This document shows, one piece after another, positions 16,152 to 24,009 of a DNA stretch of 37,158 bases. The DNA is taken from positions 1 to 37,158 of the forward strand of contig BQJG01000033.1 of assembly GCA_021604585.1 (NCBI GenBank). The letters run 5' to 3'. The notes under the pieces are model-generated. The model did no database searches. It was not told the origin of the DNA and saw only the letters and a list, made by a program, of their open reading frames with translations. Source of the stretch: Hyphococcus sp. (GTDB lineage: Bacteria; Pseudomonadota; Alphaproteobacteria; Caulobacterales; Parvularculaceae). The translations under genes were made by a program, and so were the position numbers. The stretch's first letter is position 1, and each line of letters begins with the position of its first letter.

Positions 16152-16805
16152 ATGAAGTTCCAAGCCGTGATTTTCGACTTTGGCGGCGTATTCACGACGT
16201 CTCCAGTTCAGCATTTTGCGGTCTTTGAGCGCGAAAACAATTTGCCGGAGCATTTTATTGGCGACGTCATCAAAGCCAATCACCACACAAATGCCTGGGC
16301 GCGCTTTGAACGCGCAGAAATGACGCTGGAAGAGTTCGACGAAGCGTTCGCAGCCGAGTCGAAAGTAGCAGGGTTTGAGATACGCGGGGTGAAACTGGTT
16401 GAACTCTTATCTCTGCACTTCAATCACAACATGATCGAAGCCTTGGCGAGGGTCAAAGCTGCCGGATATAAAACCGGCTGCATTACGAACAATCTTCCAA
16501 AAATTGACAGTAAGGCGATGTTAGCGGCGGCTGAAGATCAGCAAATTGTTGAAAATATCCACCGTAACTTCGATCATATTATCGAATCATCAAAGGTAGG
16601 CGTTAGAAAACCAGAACCACGCATCTATGAGATGATGTGCGAAGCGCTTTGCGTTGATCCAGATGCTTGCATCTTTCTCGACGATCTCGGCATCAATCTG
16701 AAACCCGCACAGACCATGGGGATGACAACCATCAAAGTTCCATTTGGCGACGTAACGCCGGCGATTGATGAACTATCAGCAATGCTTGGCATTACGTTAC
16801 TTTAA
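16152..16805 (+). CDS. HAD-superfamily (subfamily IA) hydrolase
   Basis: 217-residue haloacid dehalogenase-like protein, close in style to the epoxide-hydrolase N-terminal phosphatase group. Motif I is VIFDFGGVFTT with the nucleophile Asp9. The usual second Asp, two residues later, is Gly11. Motif II is GCITNN, motif III the Lys in SSKVGVRKPEPRIYE, and motif IV CIFLDDLG. The missing general acid is seen in some HAD subgroups and may mean a changed or weak phosphatase activity. The gene follows the GFA gene by 3 nt and appears to end the rlmB-GST-GFA-HAD unit. Substrate is unknown. Confidence 0.85.
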   Translation: MKFQAVIFDFGGVFTTSPVQHFAVFERENNLPEHFIGDVIKANHHTNAWARFERAEMTLEEFDEAFAAESKVAGFEIRGVKLVELLSLHFNHNMIEALARVKAAGYKTGCITNNLPKIDSKAMLAAAEDQQIVENIHRNFDHIIESSKVGVRKPEPRIYEMMCEALCVDPDACIFLDDLGINLKPAQTMGMTTIKVPFGDVTPAIDELSAMLGITLL

Positions 16806-16901
16806 TGCGCCCGTCATAGTTCAGCCCACGTTCAACGCCAAATTCAAGTCATTGAAAGACGGCAAACGCATCCTGTTTGCGACTCTTGAAAGGTGCTCGC
16901 T

Positions 16902-17051
16902 ATGAAACCGATTATCATCGTCGCTATTGTCGCCGCCCTGGGTATCGCAGCCTGGTATGTCTACGAAGACTCTCAAAAGAGCGATCTGGAAAAGGCGGCC
17001 GATGAAGTCTCCGATACGATGGAAGACATCGCGGACGATCTCAAGAATTAA
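16902..17051 (+). CDS. Small single-pass membrane protein (49 residues)
   Basis: Short gene starting ATG at 16902 with AAGGTG 7 nt upstream. One membrane segment (IIIVAIVAALGIAAWYVY, residues 4-21) is followed by a charged, acidic amphipathic tail (EKAADEVSDTMEDIADDLKN). The protein would sit in the inner membrane with a short exposed helix. I do not recognise a family. A terminator directly after the gene and a good ribosome site support that it is real. Confidence 0.6.
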   Translation: MKPIIIVAIVAALGIAAWYVYEDSQKSDLEKAADEVSDTMEDIADDLKN

Positions 17052-17085
17052 TACGCCGTCACCAAACAGTATCGAGCCGCCCTTG

Positions 17086-17121
17086 AACAGCCCACTTAAG
17101 CCCTTTAAGCGGGGCTGTTTT
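17086..17121 (+). terminator. Rho-independent terminator after the small membrane protein gene
   Basis: AACAGCCC (17086-17093) pairs with GGGCTGTT (17112-17119), with an inner CTTAA/TTAAG pairing, followed by a short T-run. It separates the small gene from the ECF41 module. Confidence 0.65.
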
Positions 17122-17171
17122 CCGCTATAAGGCAGCGCTCCGCCGATTATACGAACATTTTTTGCATCTCA

Positions 17172-17198
17172 TGTCACACAAGGCTGACCTGTCTCGTC
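17172..17198 (+). promoter_or_regulatory. ECF41-type sigma promoter
   Basis: TGTCACA (17172-17178), a 16-nt spacer, and CGTC (17195-17198) match the known ECF41 consensus for -35 and -10. It lies 31 nt before the AhpD-like start codon and upstream of the ECF41 gene itself, implying autoregulation through a shared transcript. Confidence 0.82.
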
Positions 17199-17229
17199 TT
17201 GTTTTTGAAGCTCAGAAAAAGGTGAGACG

Positions 17230-17682
17230 ATGAAAGCTAAACTCAATTATATGACGGCAGCCCCTGACGGATTTCAGGCTATGATGGCGATCAGCGATTA
17301 CGTGCAGGAATCAGGGCTTGAACACAGCTTGCTGGAACTGGTGAAAATCCGCGCCTCGCAGATCAATGGCTGCGCCTTTTGCCTCGATATGCATATACGC
17401 GACGCAAGGGCCGCCGGTGAGACCGAAGCGCGGATTTACCTCCTGCCAGCCTGGCGGGAAACCGCTGTCTATAGCCCCCGCGAACAAGCCGCCCTCGCCT
17501 GGACTGAGGCGCTGACGCAGCTCTCTACAGACGCGGCAGAGCGCGTTTATGATGAGGTGCGTGCGCAATTTGACGATCACGAAATGGCGAAGCTCGCCAT
17601 TGCCATTGGCGTGATTAATATCTGGAACAGGCTTAATGTGGCATTCGGCGTACAGCCCGTGATCAAGAAAGCGGCGGCCTAG
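17230..17682 (+). CDS. AhpD-like carboxymuconolactone decarboxylase family protein
   Basis: 150-residue helical protein with the redox motif CAFCLDMH at residues 48-55 (two Cys and a His), as in AhpD and peroxidase-like members of the family. SREQAALAWTEALT-like sequence around residue 88 is also typical. Such proteins reduce peroxides or cycle thiols. True decarboxylase activity is unlikely given the CxxC. AAGGTGAG lies just before the ATG. The gene follows the ECF41 promoter and is 9 nt upstream of the sigma factor gene. This is the known ECF41 context, so I infer that it is the direct target of that sigma factor. Confidence 0.9.
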   Translation: MKAKLNYMTAAPDGFQAMMAISDYVQESGLEHSLLELVKIRASQINGCAFCLDMHIRDARAAGETEARIYLLPAWRETAVYSPREQAALAWTEALTQLSTDAAERVYDEVRAQFDDHEMAKLAIAIGVINIWNRLNVAFGVQPVIKKAAA

Positions 17683-17691
17683 ACAAGCAAC

Positions 17692-18597
17692 ATGAACCAA
17701 AGCGAGCCCGACATATTCGAGGCGCATCGTCCGCGTTTGTTCGGGCTCGCTTATCGCATGCTTGGCTCTGTCGCGGATGCGGAAGATCTCCTGCAGGATG
17801 CCTATTTGCGCTGGCGCAGCGTCGCAAAAGATAGCGTTGAAAACCCTCGCGCCTATCTTTCGAAAATCGTCTCCCGGCTATGCCTTGACCGATTAAAGGA
17901 AGCGCGGCGACATCGTGAAGTGTATGTAGGGCCGTGGCTGCCCGAACCTCTTGCCAACGACCTTACGCATGCCGTTTCCCCCGCTGATGACTTGGCGGAA
18001 AATATTTCCTTTGCGTTAATGTTGACGCTAGAACGATTATCACCGCTAGAACGCGCGGCCTTTCTTCTGCATGACGTGTTCGACATGGAGTTCAGCGAAG
18101 TTGCGGACACTTTGGGCCGCAGCGAGGCGACCTGCCGACAGCTTGCCAGCCGGGCCCGCACTCACGTCCGCAAGGACCGGCCTCGCTATGCGGTTGAACC
18201 GGAGCAAACGGAAAAAATTTCAACGGCATTCTTCGCCGCGATGCACAGCGGCGACACCAACGCTTTGCGCAGCCTCCTCGCTGATGACGCCGTCTTTCAT
18301 GCTGATGGCGGCGGCAAGGCCCGTTCGGCGCGAAACATCCTGCATGGCGCTGATCGCATCAGCCAATTCCTGGCAGGCTATGCGCGCAAAGCCTTGCCGA
18401 AGCGCATAGAGTGGTCACGGCGAATGACTATCAACAATCTCCCCGGTGAGTTGGCATTCGCCGTTGACGGCATTCTACAAACAACAGCGATTGAGATCGC
18501 CCATGGACGCATCACCGCTATTTACGTCACGCGCAACCCGGACAAGCTCCGCCACCTCGCCTCCTTCGCGCCGCAAGCGTCCAGCAGGCTAGACTAG
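17692..18597 (+). CDS. ECF41-type RNA polymerase sigma factor with C-terminal SnoaL-like domain
   Basis: 301-residue extracytoplasmic-function sigma factor. Region 2 spans residues 5-75 (FGLAYRMLGSVADAEDLLQD). Region 4 spans about 110-160 (SPLERAAFLLHDVFDMEFSE, then a recognition helix SEATCRQLASRARTHV). The WLPEPL motif in the linker near residue 82 and DGGGK near 205 in the SnoaL-like extension are hallmarks of group ECF41. In that group the fused extension, not a separate anti-sigma factor, controls activity. No anti-sigma gene is nearby, in agreement. The signal sensed is unknown. It directly follows the AhpD-like gene and is probably transcribed with it. Confidence 0.93.
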   Translation: MNQSEPDIFEAHRPRLFGLAYRMLGSVADAEDLLQDAYLRWRSVAKDSVENPRAYLSKIVSRLCLDRLKEARRHREVYVGPWLPEPLANDLTHAVSPADDLAENISFALMLTLERLSPLERAAFLLHDVFDMEFSEVADTLGRSEATCRQLASRARTHVRKDRPRYAVEPEQTEKISTAFFAAMHSGDTNALRSLLADDAVFHADGGGKARSARNILHGADRISQFLAGYARKALPKRIEWSRRMTINNLPGELAFAVDGILQTTAIEIAHGRITAIYVTRNPDKLRHLASFAPQASSRLD

Positions 18598-18617
18598 CAA
18601 CATAAATGTATGCGGCC

Positions 18618-20276
18618 TCACTCGCCGACTTCAAAAGCAACTTGACCGTCGATCACCGTTTGCAATACGCGTATGCCCCCAATCTCATCCGGAACGGCGC
18701 TGCGCGGATCTTCTGACAGGACGACAAAATCCGCCGCCATGCCCGGCGCCAGTGTTCCGAGCACATCTTCCTGCAAGCCTGCATAAGCATTTGTCGCCGT
18801 ATAGGCTGTCAACGCTTCTTCAACGCTGATTTTTTCTTGAGGCTGCCAGCCATCGGGGTTGGCGCCGTCAATTGTCTGGCGCGCAACTGCTGCATAGACG
18901 CCTTCAAGCGGCGATAAAGGCGCCACGGGCCAATCGGAGCCGAAGGTCAAAATGCCGCCCGCATCGAGTATCGAACGGAACGCGTATGTCGTTTTGATCC
19001 GTGCCGGACCAATGCGCCGCTCCGCCCAGCGGCCATCATCAATGGCATGATAGGGCTGCATCGACGCGATGACGCCATCTTTCGCCCCCCGCTCTATGGC
19101 GGTGCGGGTTGGGTGTTGAAAATGCTCTATCCGGTAGCGCCGCTCTCTAATGTCATCACCCGCCACCGCCTCGAAATCGTCAAGCAGCGTATCGATGGCC
19201 TTATCGCCAATGGCGTGCACTGCGAGGTGCAACCCGGCGTCATCCGCATCGCCAATCAGCTGCGCCAGCTGATCCGGATCGGTCACAGGAAAACCGCTTG
19301 TTTGCGGCGCGTCGCTGAATGGTTCGTAAAACCAAGCGGTCGTTGAGCCGAGAGAACCGTCGACAAACCCCTTCAATGCTCCCCAACGCAATAACGCGTC
19401 ACCAGTCCCTTCGGTGGCGACACGATCCCTCGCCGCTTCCCAGTTTTGCAACGGCGCCATCGAATAAATGCGCAGCTTCAAAAGCCCTGCTTTGTGTGCA
19501 GCCCGAAAGACAGCAAGACTATTTACAGCCGATAAAGACCCAACATCATGGACTTGCGTGAGACCAAGGCTAAGGGCGTGAGTCTGCGCTAACTCAAATG
19601 CAGAAAGCGCTTCGTCTTCCGTCGGCGCCGGAATAACGCCGGCAAACAGGCTCATGGCATTGTCTTTGAAAACGCCCGTTGGTTCGCCATTTTCGTCGCG
19701 AACGATTTCTCCGCCTTCAGGCGATTGTGTGGCTGCGGTAATCTTCGCCATCCTCATCGCTGCAGAATTTGCAAGCGCCATGTGGCCATCAAGGCGAACA
19801 ACGAAAACCGGCGTGTCCGGTGTTGCTGCATCAATCCATTCCTTGCGCGGCAGCTCACCGCCCCAGCGCTCATGATCCCAATTCCCTTCCCGGACCCAGC
19901 GCCCTTCGGGAAGGGTCGCCGCATAGTCCGTGATGCGCTGGGAAAATTCTTCCGGCGTCGCTGCGTCGCGCAAATCAATGCTGGCGAGCGAAAATCCACC
20001 ATCAAGAAAATGTACGTGATTGTCGATAAAGCCGGGCATGACGAAGCGGCCGCCAAGATCAACCGTGTGTTTCGCCTTGCTGCGAAAATCTTCGCGCGCG
20101 CCGGAAAAAACAATTTTGCCATCCTTGACCGCGAAGGCCTCAGCATCAGCGCCGGCGCCAGTCCAAACAACAGCATTTTCATAGAGCGTATCAGCGGCGT
20201 AATTTTCCGGTTTGCCTTGGGGCATGGAACAGGCGCCAAGCGCCAGAATTGGCAATGCGGCGAAGAGTTTCAACAT
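18618..20276 (-). CDS. YtcJ-like amidohydrolase, predicted lipoprotein
   Basis: 552-residue metal-dependent hydrolase of the amidohydrolase superfamily. Residues 1-16 form a lipoprotein signal with lipobox LGAC (Cys16). The metal-binding HxH appears in FIDNHVHFLDGG near residue 85. Further His ligands occur in LAVHAIGD and RIEHFQHP, and the conserved Asp in FGSDWPVAP. The C-terminal beta-sandwich ends ADFVVLSEDP. Relatives hydrolyse N-acyl or formamide bonds, and the substrate is not predictable. Lipidation suggests a periplasm-facing place. The start ATG at 20276 has GAGGG 9 nt upstream. It is divergent from the AidB-like gene, 82 bp apart, and convergent with the ECF41 gene. Confidence 0.88.
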   Translation of the reverse strand: MLKLFAALPILALGACSMPQGKPENYAADTLYENAVVWTGAGADAEAFAVKDGKIVFSGAREDFRSKAKHTVDLGGRFVMPGFIDNHVHFLDGGFSLASIDLRDAATPEEFSQRITDYAATLPEGRWVREGNWDHERWGGELPRKEWIDAATPDTPVFVVRLDGHMALANSAAMRMAKITAATQSPEGGEIVRDENGEPTGVFKDNAMSLFAGVIPAPTEDEALSAFELAQTHALSLGLTQVHDVGSLSAVNSLAVFRAAHKAGLLKLRIYSMAPLQNWEAARDRVATEGTGDALLRWGALKGFVDGSLGSTTAWFYEPFSDAPQTSGFPVTDPDQLAQLIGDADDAGLHLAVHAIGDKAIDTLLDDFEAVAGDDIRERRYRIEHFQHPTRTAIERGAKDGVIASMQPYHAIDDGRWAERRIGPARIKTTYAFRSILDAGGILTFGSDWPVAPLSPLEGVYAAVARQTIDGANPDGWQPQEKISVEEALTAYTATNAYAGLQEDVLGTLAPGMAADFVVLSEDPRSAVPDEIGGIRVLQTVIDGQVAFEVGE

Positions 20277-20358
20277 AGCCCCTATCCCTCAATAACTGCG
20301 CGAGATGATAGCTGTTTTTGTCGGGCTGAGATAGGGTTGTCCTGTCAAGGAGAGCCCC

Positions 20359-22008
20359 ATGCCGCATTACCGCCCCCGCGCAGATTTGCAGACGCACGAC
20401 GTTTCGAATCAGCCCCCGCCTTTTGAGAATATCAATTTATTTGATAGCGACACCGCATTAAAAGGAGCAGCTGAGAAATGCGGCGGTAAATCCCATTTCA
20501 CACATTTATCCGCCTACGGTGGATCTCTCGGTTCCGCAGAAATTATAGAACAGGGACGGCTTGCACACGCCAATCCGCCAAAACTTGTCAACTTTGATCG
20601 CTATGGCCACCGCCTTGACGAGGTTGAGTTCCACCCCGCCTATCACACACTCATGGAGCTCGGATTAAAGGCGGGCTATTCCTCGCTTGCATGGACAGCC
20701 GAAAAGGCCGGACATGTGGCGCATGCCGCCATGGTGTTCATGCAGGCTGGCGTTGAGCCTGGCGTTGGTTGTCCCATGACCATGACCTATGCGGCGGTTC
20801 CTGCGCTTCGTCACGAACCCGACGTGGCGAAGGAATGGATTCCGCGCATAACCGCTGGCGACTATGACCAGCGCTTTATCCCCGCTACCGATAAACGCGC
20901 CGCCACGATCGGCATGGCGATGACCGAGAAGCAGGGCGGTTCCGATATCCGCGCGAACACAACCGTGGCGTCGCATATCGTCGACAATGAATATGAGCTG
21001 ACAGGACATAAATGGTTTTGTTCAGCGCCCATGTGCGATGCATTTTTAACGCTTGCGCAAACAAAAGCGGGCGTCACTTGTTTTCTCGTGCCGCGCTGGC
21101 GGCCAGATGGAACTCGCAATGCATTTCACATTATGCGGCTGAAAGACAAGCTCGGCGACCGCTCGAATGCTTCATCAGAGATTGAATATCATGGCGCCTG
21201 GGCGCAGCGGCTCGGTGAAGAAGGCCGCGGCGTCCGCACAATTATCGACATGGTTCAGCATACGCGGCTTGATTGCATCGCAGGGTCGGCAGGCGGCATT
21301 CGCGCCGCATTGGCGCAAGCCCTGTGGCACACTGCACATCGTTCAGCATTTCAGAAAAAACTGATTGATCAGCCAGCCATGGAAATGGTGCTTGCCGATC
21401 TGGCGATTGAATCCGAGGCCGCCACCGCATTATCAATGCGCATTGCACAAAGCTTCGACCGGCTCGACGACGCCACTGAAGCGGCGTTCATGCGGCTAGC
21501 CACCCCCATCGCAAAATACTGGACCTGCAAGCGCCAGCCTGGCGCGGTTTACGAAGCGCTCGAATGTCACGGTGGCGCCGGATTCGTCGAGGAGGGCCCC
21601 ATGCCGAGACTGTTCCGTCAGTCGCCGCTTAACGCCATTTGGGAAGGGTCAGGCAACGTCATTGCGCTTGATATTTTAAGGGCGCTGGCGCGCGAGCCAG
21701 ACAGCCTAGAGGCCGTTCGCGCGGAGCTGACTTCGACGAAGGGACAAAACACTCATCTCGACCGGCATCTGGCGCAGCTTGAAGCGTGGTTCAAACCGGG
21801 CGCGCTCAATGAAGCGACTGCACGCGCATTCGCAGAAGATATGGCTTTGGGATTGAGCGCAGCAGCTTTGGCGCAATCAGCGCCGGAACCGGTGTTTGAA
21901 GGTTTCTGCAATGCACGGCTAGATCCAGAAGAACGCTCGCTTGCCTTCGGCGCAGTGACGGCAAAGATCGATGCACGTGCAATTGTAGAACGGGCAATGC
22001 CGAACTAG
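20359..22008 (+). CDS. AidB-like acyl-CoA dehydrogenase
   Basis: 549-residue flavoprotein of the AidB branch. The N-terminal NQPPPFENINLFDSD and the HAAMVFMQAGVEPGVGCPMT stretch are typical of AidB. MAMTEKQGGSDIRANTT is the FAD-contact segment, and GGAGFVEEGPMPRLFRQSPL leads to IWEGSGNV near the end. E. coli AidB is an alkylation-response protein that binds DNA and FAD and has only slight isovaleryl-CoA dehydrogenase activity. Here no ada or alkA gene is next to it, so an alkylation role is only inferred from similarity. AAGGAG sits 6 nt before ATG 20359. Confidence 0.87.
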   Translation: MPHYRPRADLQTHDVSNQPPPFENINLFDSDTALKGAAEKCGGKSHFTHLSAYGGSLGSAEIIEQGRLAHANPPKLVNFDRYGHRLDEVEFHPAYHTLMELGLKAGYSSLAWTAEKAGHVAHAAMVFMQAGVEPGVGCPMTMTYAAVPALRHEPDVAKEWIPRITAGDYDQRFIPATDKRAATIGMAMTEKQGGSDIRANTTVASHIVDNEYELTGHKWFCSAPMCDAFLTLAQTKAGVTCFLVPRWRPDGTRNAFHIMRLKDKLGDRSNASSEIEYHGAWAQRLGEEGRGVRTIIDMVQHTRLDCIAGSAGGIRAALAQALWHTAHRSAFQKKLIDQPAMEMVLADLAIESEAATALSMRIAQSFDRLDDATEAAFMRLATPIAKYWTCKRQPGAVYEALECHGGAGFVEEGPMPRLFRQSPLNAIWEGSGNVIALDILRALAREPDSLEAVRAELTSTKGQNTHLDRHLAQLEAWFKPGALNEATARAFAEDMALGLSAAALAQSAPEPVFEGFCNARLDPEERSLAFGAVTAKIDARAIVERAMPN

Positions 22009-22031
22009 ACGCCCCCGCCAACGTTTGGCGC

Positions 22032-22475
22032 CTAGTGCTCCAGCATTTCGCTCAAATCTTTACAGAGTTTTGCATCGCGTTGATCACATGCTTGCAGATA
22101 ATATCTGATCGCCTCGACATTGTTCTTGGCGACGCCTTTGCCAAATTCATACATTCGGCCAAGCCTCCGGCACCCCTTGCCGTCGCCCATCTCACAGGCC
22201 TTGCGGAAATATTTCAGCGCCGTGCTATCATCCCGCTTCACTAGCTCGCCGCGAACAGGTTCGCCCCATAAATCGTCTCTCGTCTCATAGGCGTGGCCGA
22301 GCATATAACAGGCGTCTCGTTCGCCTGTTTCACACGCCATTCGCAACTCATAAACCTCAGCAAGCTTATCGGCGAATGCGGACGTTGGCGTGAAAAAAAC
22401 AGCCAGCCCGATCAAAGCATAAGACCTCAACACGCCTGCCCAGCGTCCATTCGGATCACAAAGTCGGAATGACAT
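22032..22475 (-). CDS. Exported Sel1-repeat protein
   Basis: 147-residue protein with a signal segment (LRSYALIGLAVFFTPTSAFA) followed by three Sel1-like/TPR-type repeats with conserved Cys pairs: ACETGERDACYMLGHAYE, ACEMGDGKGCRRLGRMYEFG and ACDQRDAKLCKDLSEMLE. Cys-rich Sel1 repeats of this kind occur in secreted Hcp-like proteins, with a disulfide in each repeat, and act as protein-binding scaffolds. The partner is unknown. The ATG at 22475 is preferred to 22517 because GGGAAG lies about 6 nt upstream and the signal peptide then has normal length. It is convergent with the AidB-like gene. No adjacent gene on the same strand explains its role. Confidence 0.75.
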   Translation of the reverse strand: MSFRLCDPNGRWAGVLRSYALIGLAVFFTPTSAFADKLAEVYELRMACETGERDACYMLGHAYETRDDLWGEPVRGELVKRDDSTALKYFRKACEMGDGKGCRRLGRMYEFGKGVAKNNVEAIRYYLQACDQRDAKLCKDLSEMLEH

Positions 22476-22676
22476 TCGGCTTCCCTGCACTACCCAATTC
22501 GACAGCGATACAGGCAAACCAAGTCACACAGAATTCTATCCGAATTCTGAAACGGAAGCGTCGCATCCGCGCTATTCACTATTAGCAAATGATGAACGGC
22601 ATCAACGGCAATAATCTGATTTCCTAGAATCAATACACCGGGATTCTTGAAGCAGCGAGCACTCTATCAAGAAAGA

Positions 22677-22797
22677 AAAATGGTCGGAGCGGCGGGATTC
22701 GAACCCCGCGCGCTTACAGCGCGCATTCTAAAATTTGTGGGTTCGCTGACGACCCCGACGCTAGCGGCGTAGGGCTGCGCTTTTCTTGTAGATTAAG
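22677..22797 (-). repeat. Partial tRNA-Pro copy (tRNA remnant or att-like repeat)
   Basis: A 30-bp direct repeat is shared between 22677-22706 and 22798-22827. It covers the T-arm end, acceptor 3' strand and CCA of tRNA-Pro. On the minus strand this copy is preceded by a GC hairpin (22708-22724, GCGCGC stems with a TTACA loop) and then by degenerate sequence with only patches similar to tRNA-Pro. No proper T-stem or 5' acceptor strand exists, so it is not a working tRNA. Nothing else is seen from 22518 to 22801. Confidence 0.7.
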
Positions 22798-22801
22798 AAA
22801 A

Positions 22802-22878
<77 letters not shown>

Positions 22879-23009
22879 ACCCATGCGGCGAGCGATCTCC
22901 GCCCGGCGCGAGCAGGGGTTATAGGCATGGAGCGAATAAGTAGAAACCGGTATTTCGCATAAATCGCAGGTCTATTCGGGAAATATGGCCTAGCACGGCT
23001 GGGTCAGCC

Positions 23010-23510
23010 TTATTCACGCTCAGCTTCGATAGCCTCAAGGGCAAGCGCCGCCTGGTCAAGGGCGTCTTCAACAGTTTCAAGCCGCGTCAGTAAGGCCTGC
23101 AACGTGCGGCGCAGCTCCGGCGTCAACGGAGCCGCTTTGAAGGCTTCGGCAGCGCCTAGCTCGAGCGTCTGTGTCTGAACTTCGCTGTCATCGTCGTCCT
23201 CAAGAACCGGGCGAATATCGACCGGCTCTCCTGCGGCGGCGCGCCGCCCAAGCTCGGAGACATACTTAATGCCTTCGTCCTTGAAAATTTTCTGGACGCC
23301 CTTGGTGGTGTAGCGCTGTTCGTAAAGCAGGACGCGAATGCCGCGCAGCAGGTCAAGATCGAGCGGGCGATAATAACGCCGTCCGCCCGCGCGGCGCATA
23401 GGCCGAACCTGTCCAAAGACTTCCTCCCAATGCCGCAATACGTGCTGCGGCACGTCCAGCTCTTCAGCGGCCTCGGAGATAGTGCGGAAGGCTTCGGCAG
23501 ATTTCGCCAC
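23010..23510 (-). CDS. MerR-family transcriptional regulator
   Basis: 166-residue protein. Residues 8-75 are a MerR DNA-binding domain: FRTISEAAEELDVPQHVLRHW, then RRAGGRRYYRPLDLDLLRGI and a YTTKGVQKIFK helix. The C-terminal half is acidic and ends in a helical LETVEDALDQAALALEAIEAE coiled coil, without the Cys ligands of metal-sensing MerR proteins. The start appears to be GTG at 23510. It follows ihfA by 52 nt in a conserved alphaproteobacterial order (plsX-fabH-ihfA-merR). The target genes are unknown. Confidence 0.9.
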   Translation of the reverse strand: MAKSAEAFRTISEAAEELDVPQHVLRHWEEVFGQVRPMRRAGGRRYYRPLDLDLLRGIRVLLYEQRYTTKGVQKIFKDEGIKYVSELGRRAAAGEPVDIRPVLEDDDDSEVQTQTLELGAAEAFKAAPLTPELRRTLQALLTRLETVEDALDQAALALEAIEAERE

Positions 23511-23562
23511 AATTTTGCGCCCTGGTCAGTTTGGAATGCGTTCGGCCAATTGGTCAGCTAGT

Positions 23563-23880
23563 CTACTCGGCGGCTTCCGCCTGCCGGTGCGTTGCGTTGA
23601 TCTGGTCTTTCAAAACATGAGAAGCCCGGAAAGTAATCACCCTGCGCGGTTCAATCGGAACCTCTTCTCCGGTTTTTGGATTACGGCCCATCCGCAACTT
23701 TTTGTCACGCACCGAGAAAGTGCCGAAGGAAGAGATTTTAACGGTCTCGCCCTTTTCCAAGGTCTGCGCGACCTCATCGAGAATGCGTTCTACGAATGCG
23801 GAAGATTCATTCCGCGATATTCCGAGAGAGCGATAGACCGCATCGGTCAGATCCGCTCTGGTAATGGTTTTTCCCGTCAT
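23563..23880 (-). CDS. ihfA: Integration host factor subunit alpha
   Basis: 105-residue HU/IHF-family nucleoid protein. It binds the minor groove and bends DNA by about 160 degrees when paired with IhfB. ITRADLTDAVYRSLGISRNE forms the N-terminal helices, FGTFSVRDK begins the beta-arm, and GRNPKTGEEVPI contains the Pro that inserts between bases. The alpha rather than beta assignment rests on the family pattern and the fabH/merR context. No ihfB is in the window. Confidence 0.95.
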   Translation of the reverse strand: MTGKTITRADLTDAVYRSLGISRNESSAFVERILDEVAQTLEKGETVKISSFGTFSVRDKKLRMGRNPKTGEEVPIEPRRVITFRASHVLKDQINATHRQAEAAE

Positions 23881-24009
23881 GGCTGTCCCTACCCGCTTGT
23901 CCCGCCCAGCGTTTCCGGCAGGGCTACAAGGTTAACGACTAGAAGGCGCACTGGTCAATAAGCCTTTGAAATATATTGCCTGTTTTTTAGCCGGTCGAAA
24001 ATAGCCGGG

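Noticed and set aside
22016..22030. Short hairpin between the convergent AidB-like and Sel1 genes
   Set aside because: Only 6 bp of stem and no T-tract on either side, so it is too weak to call a terminator.
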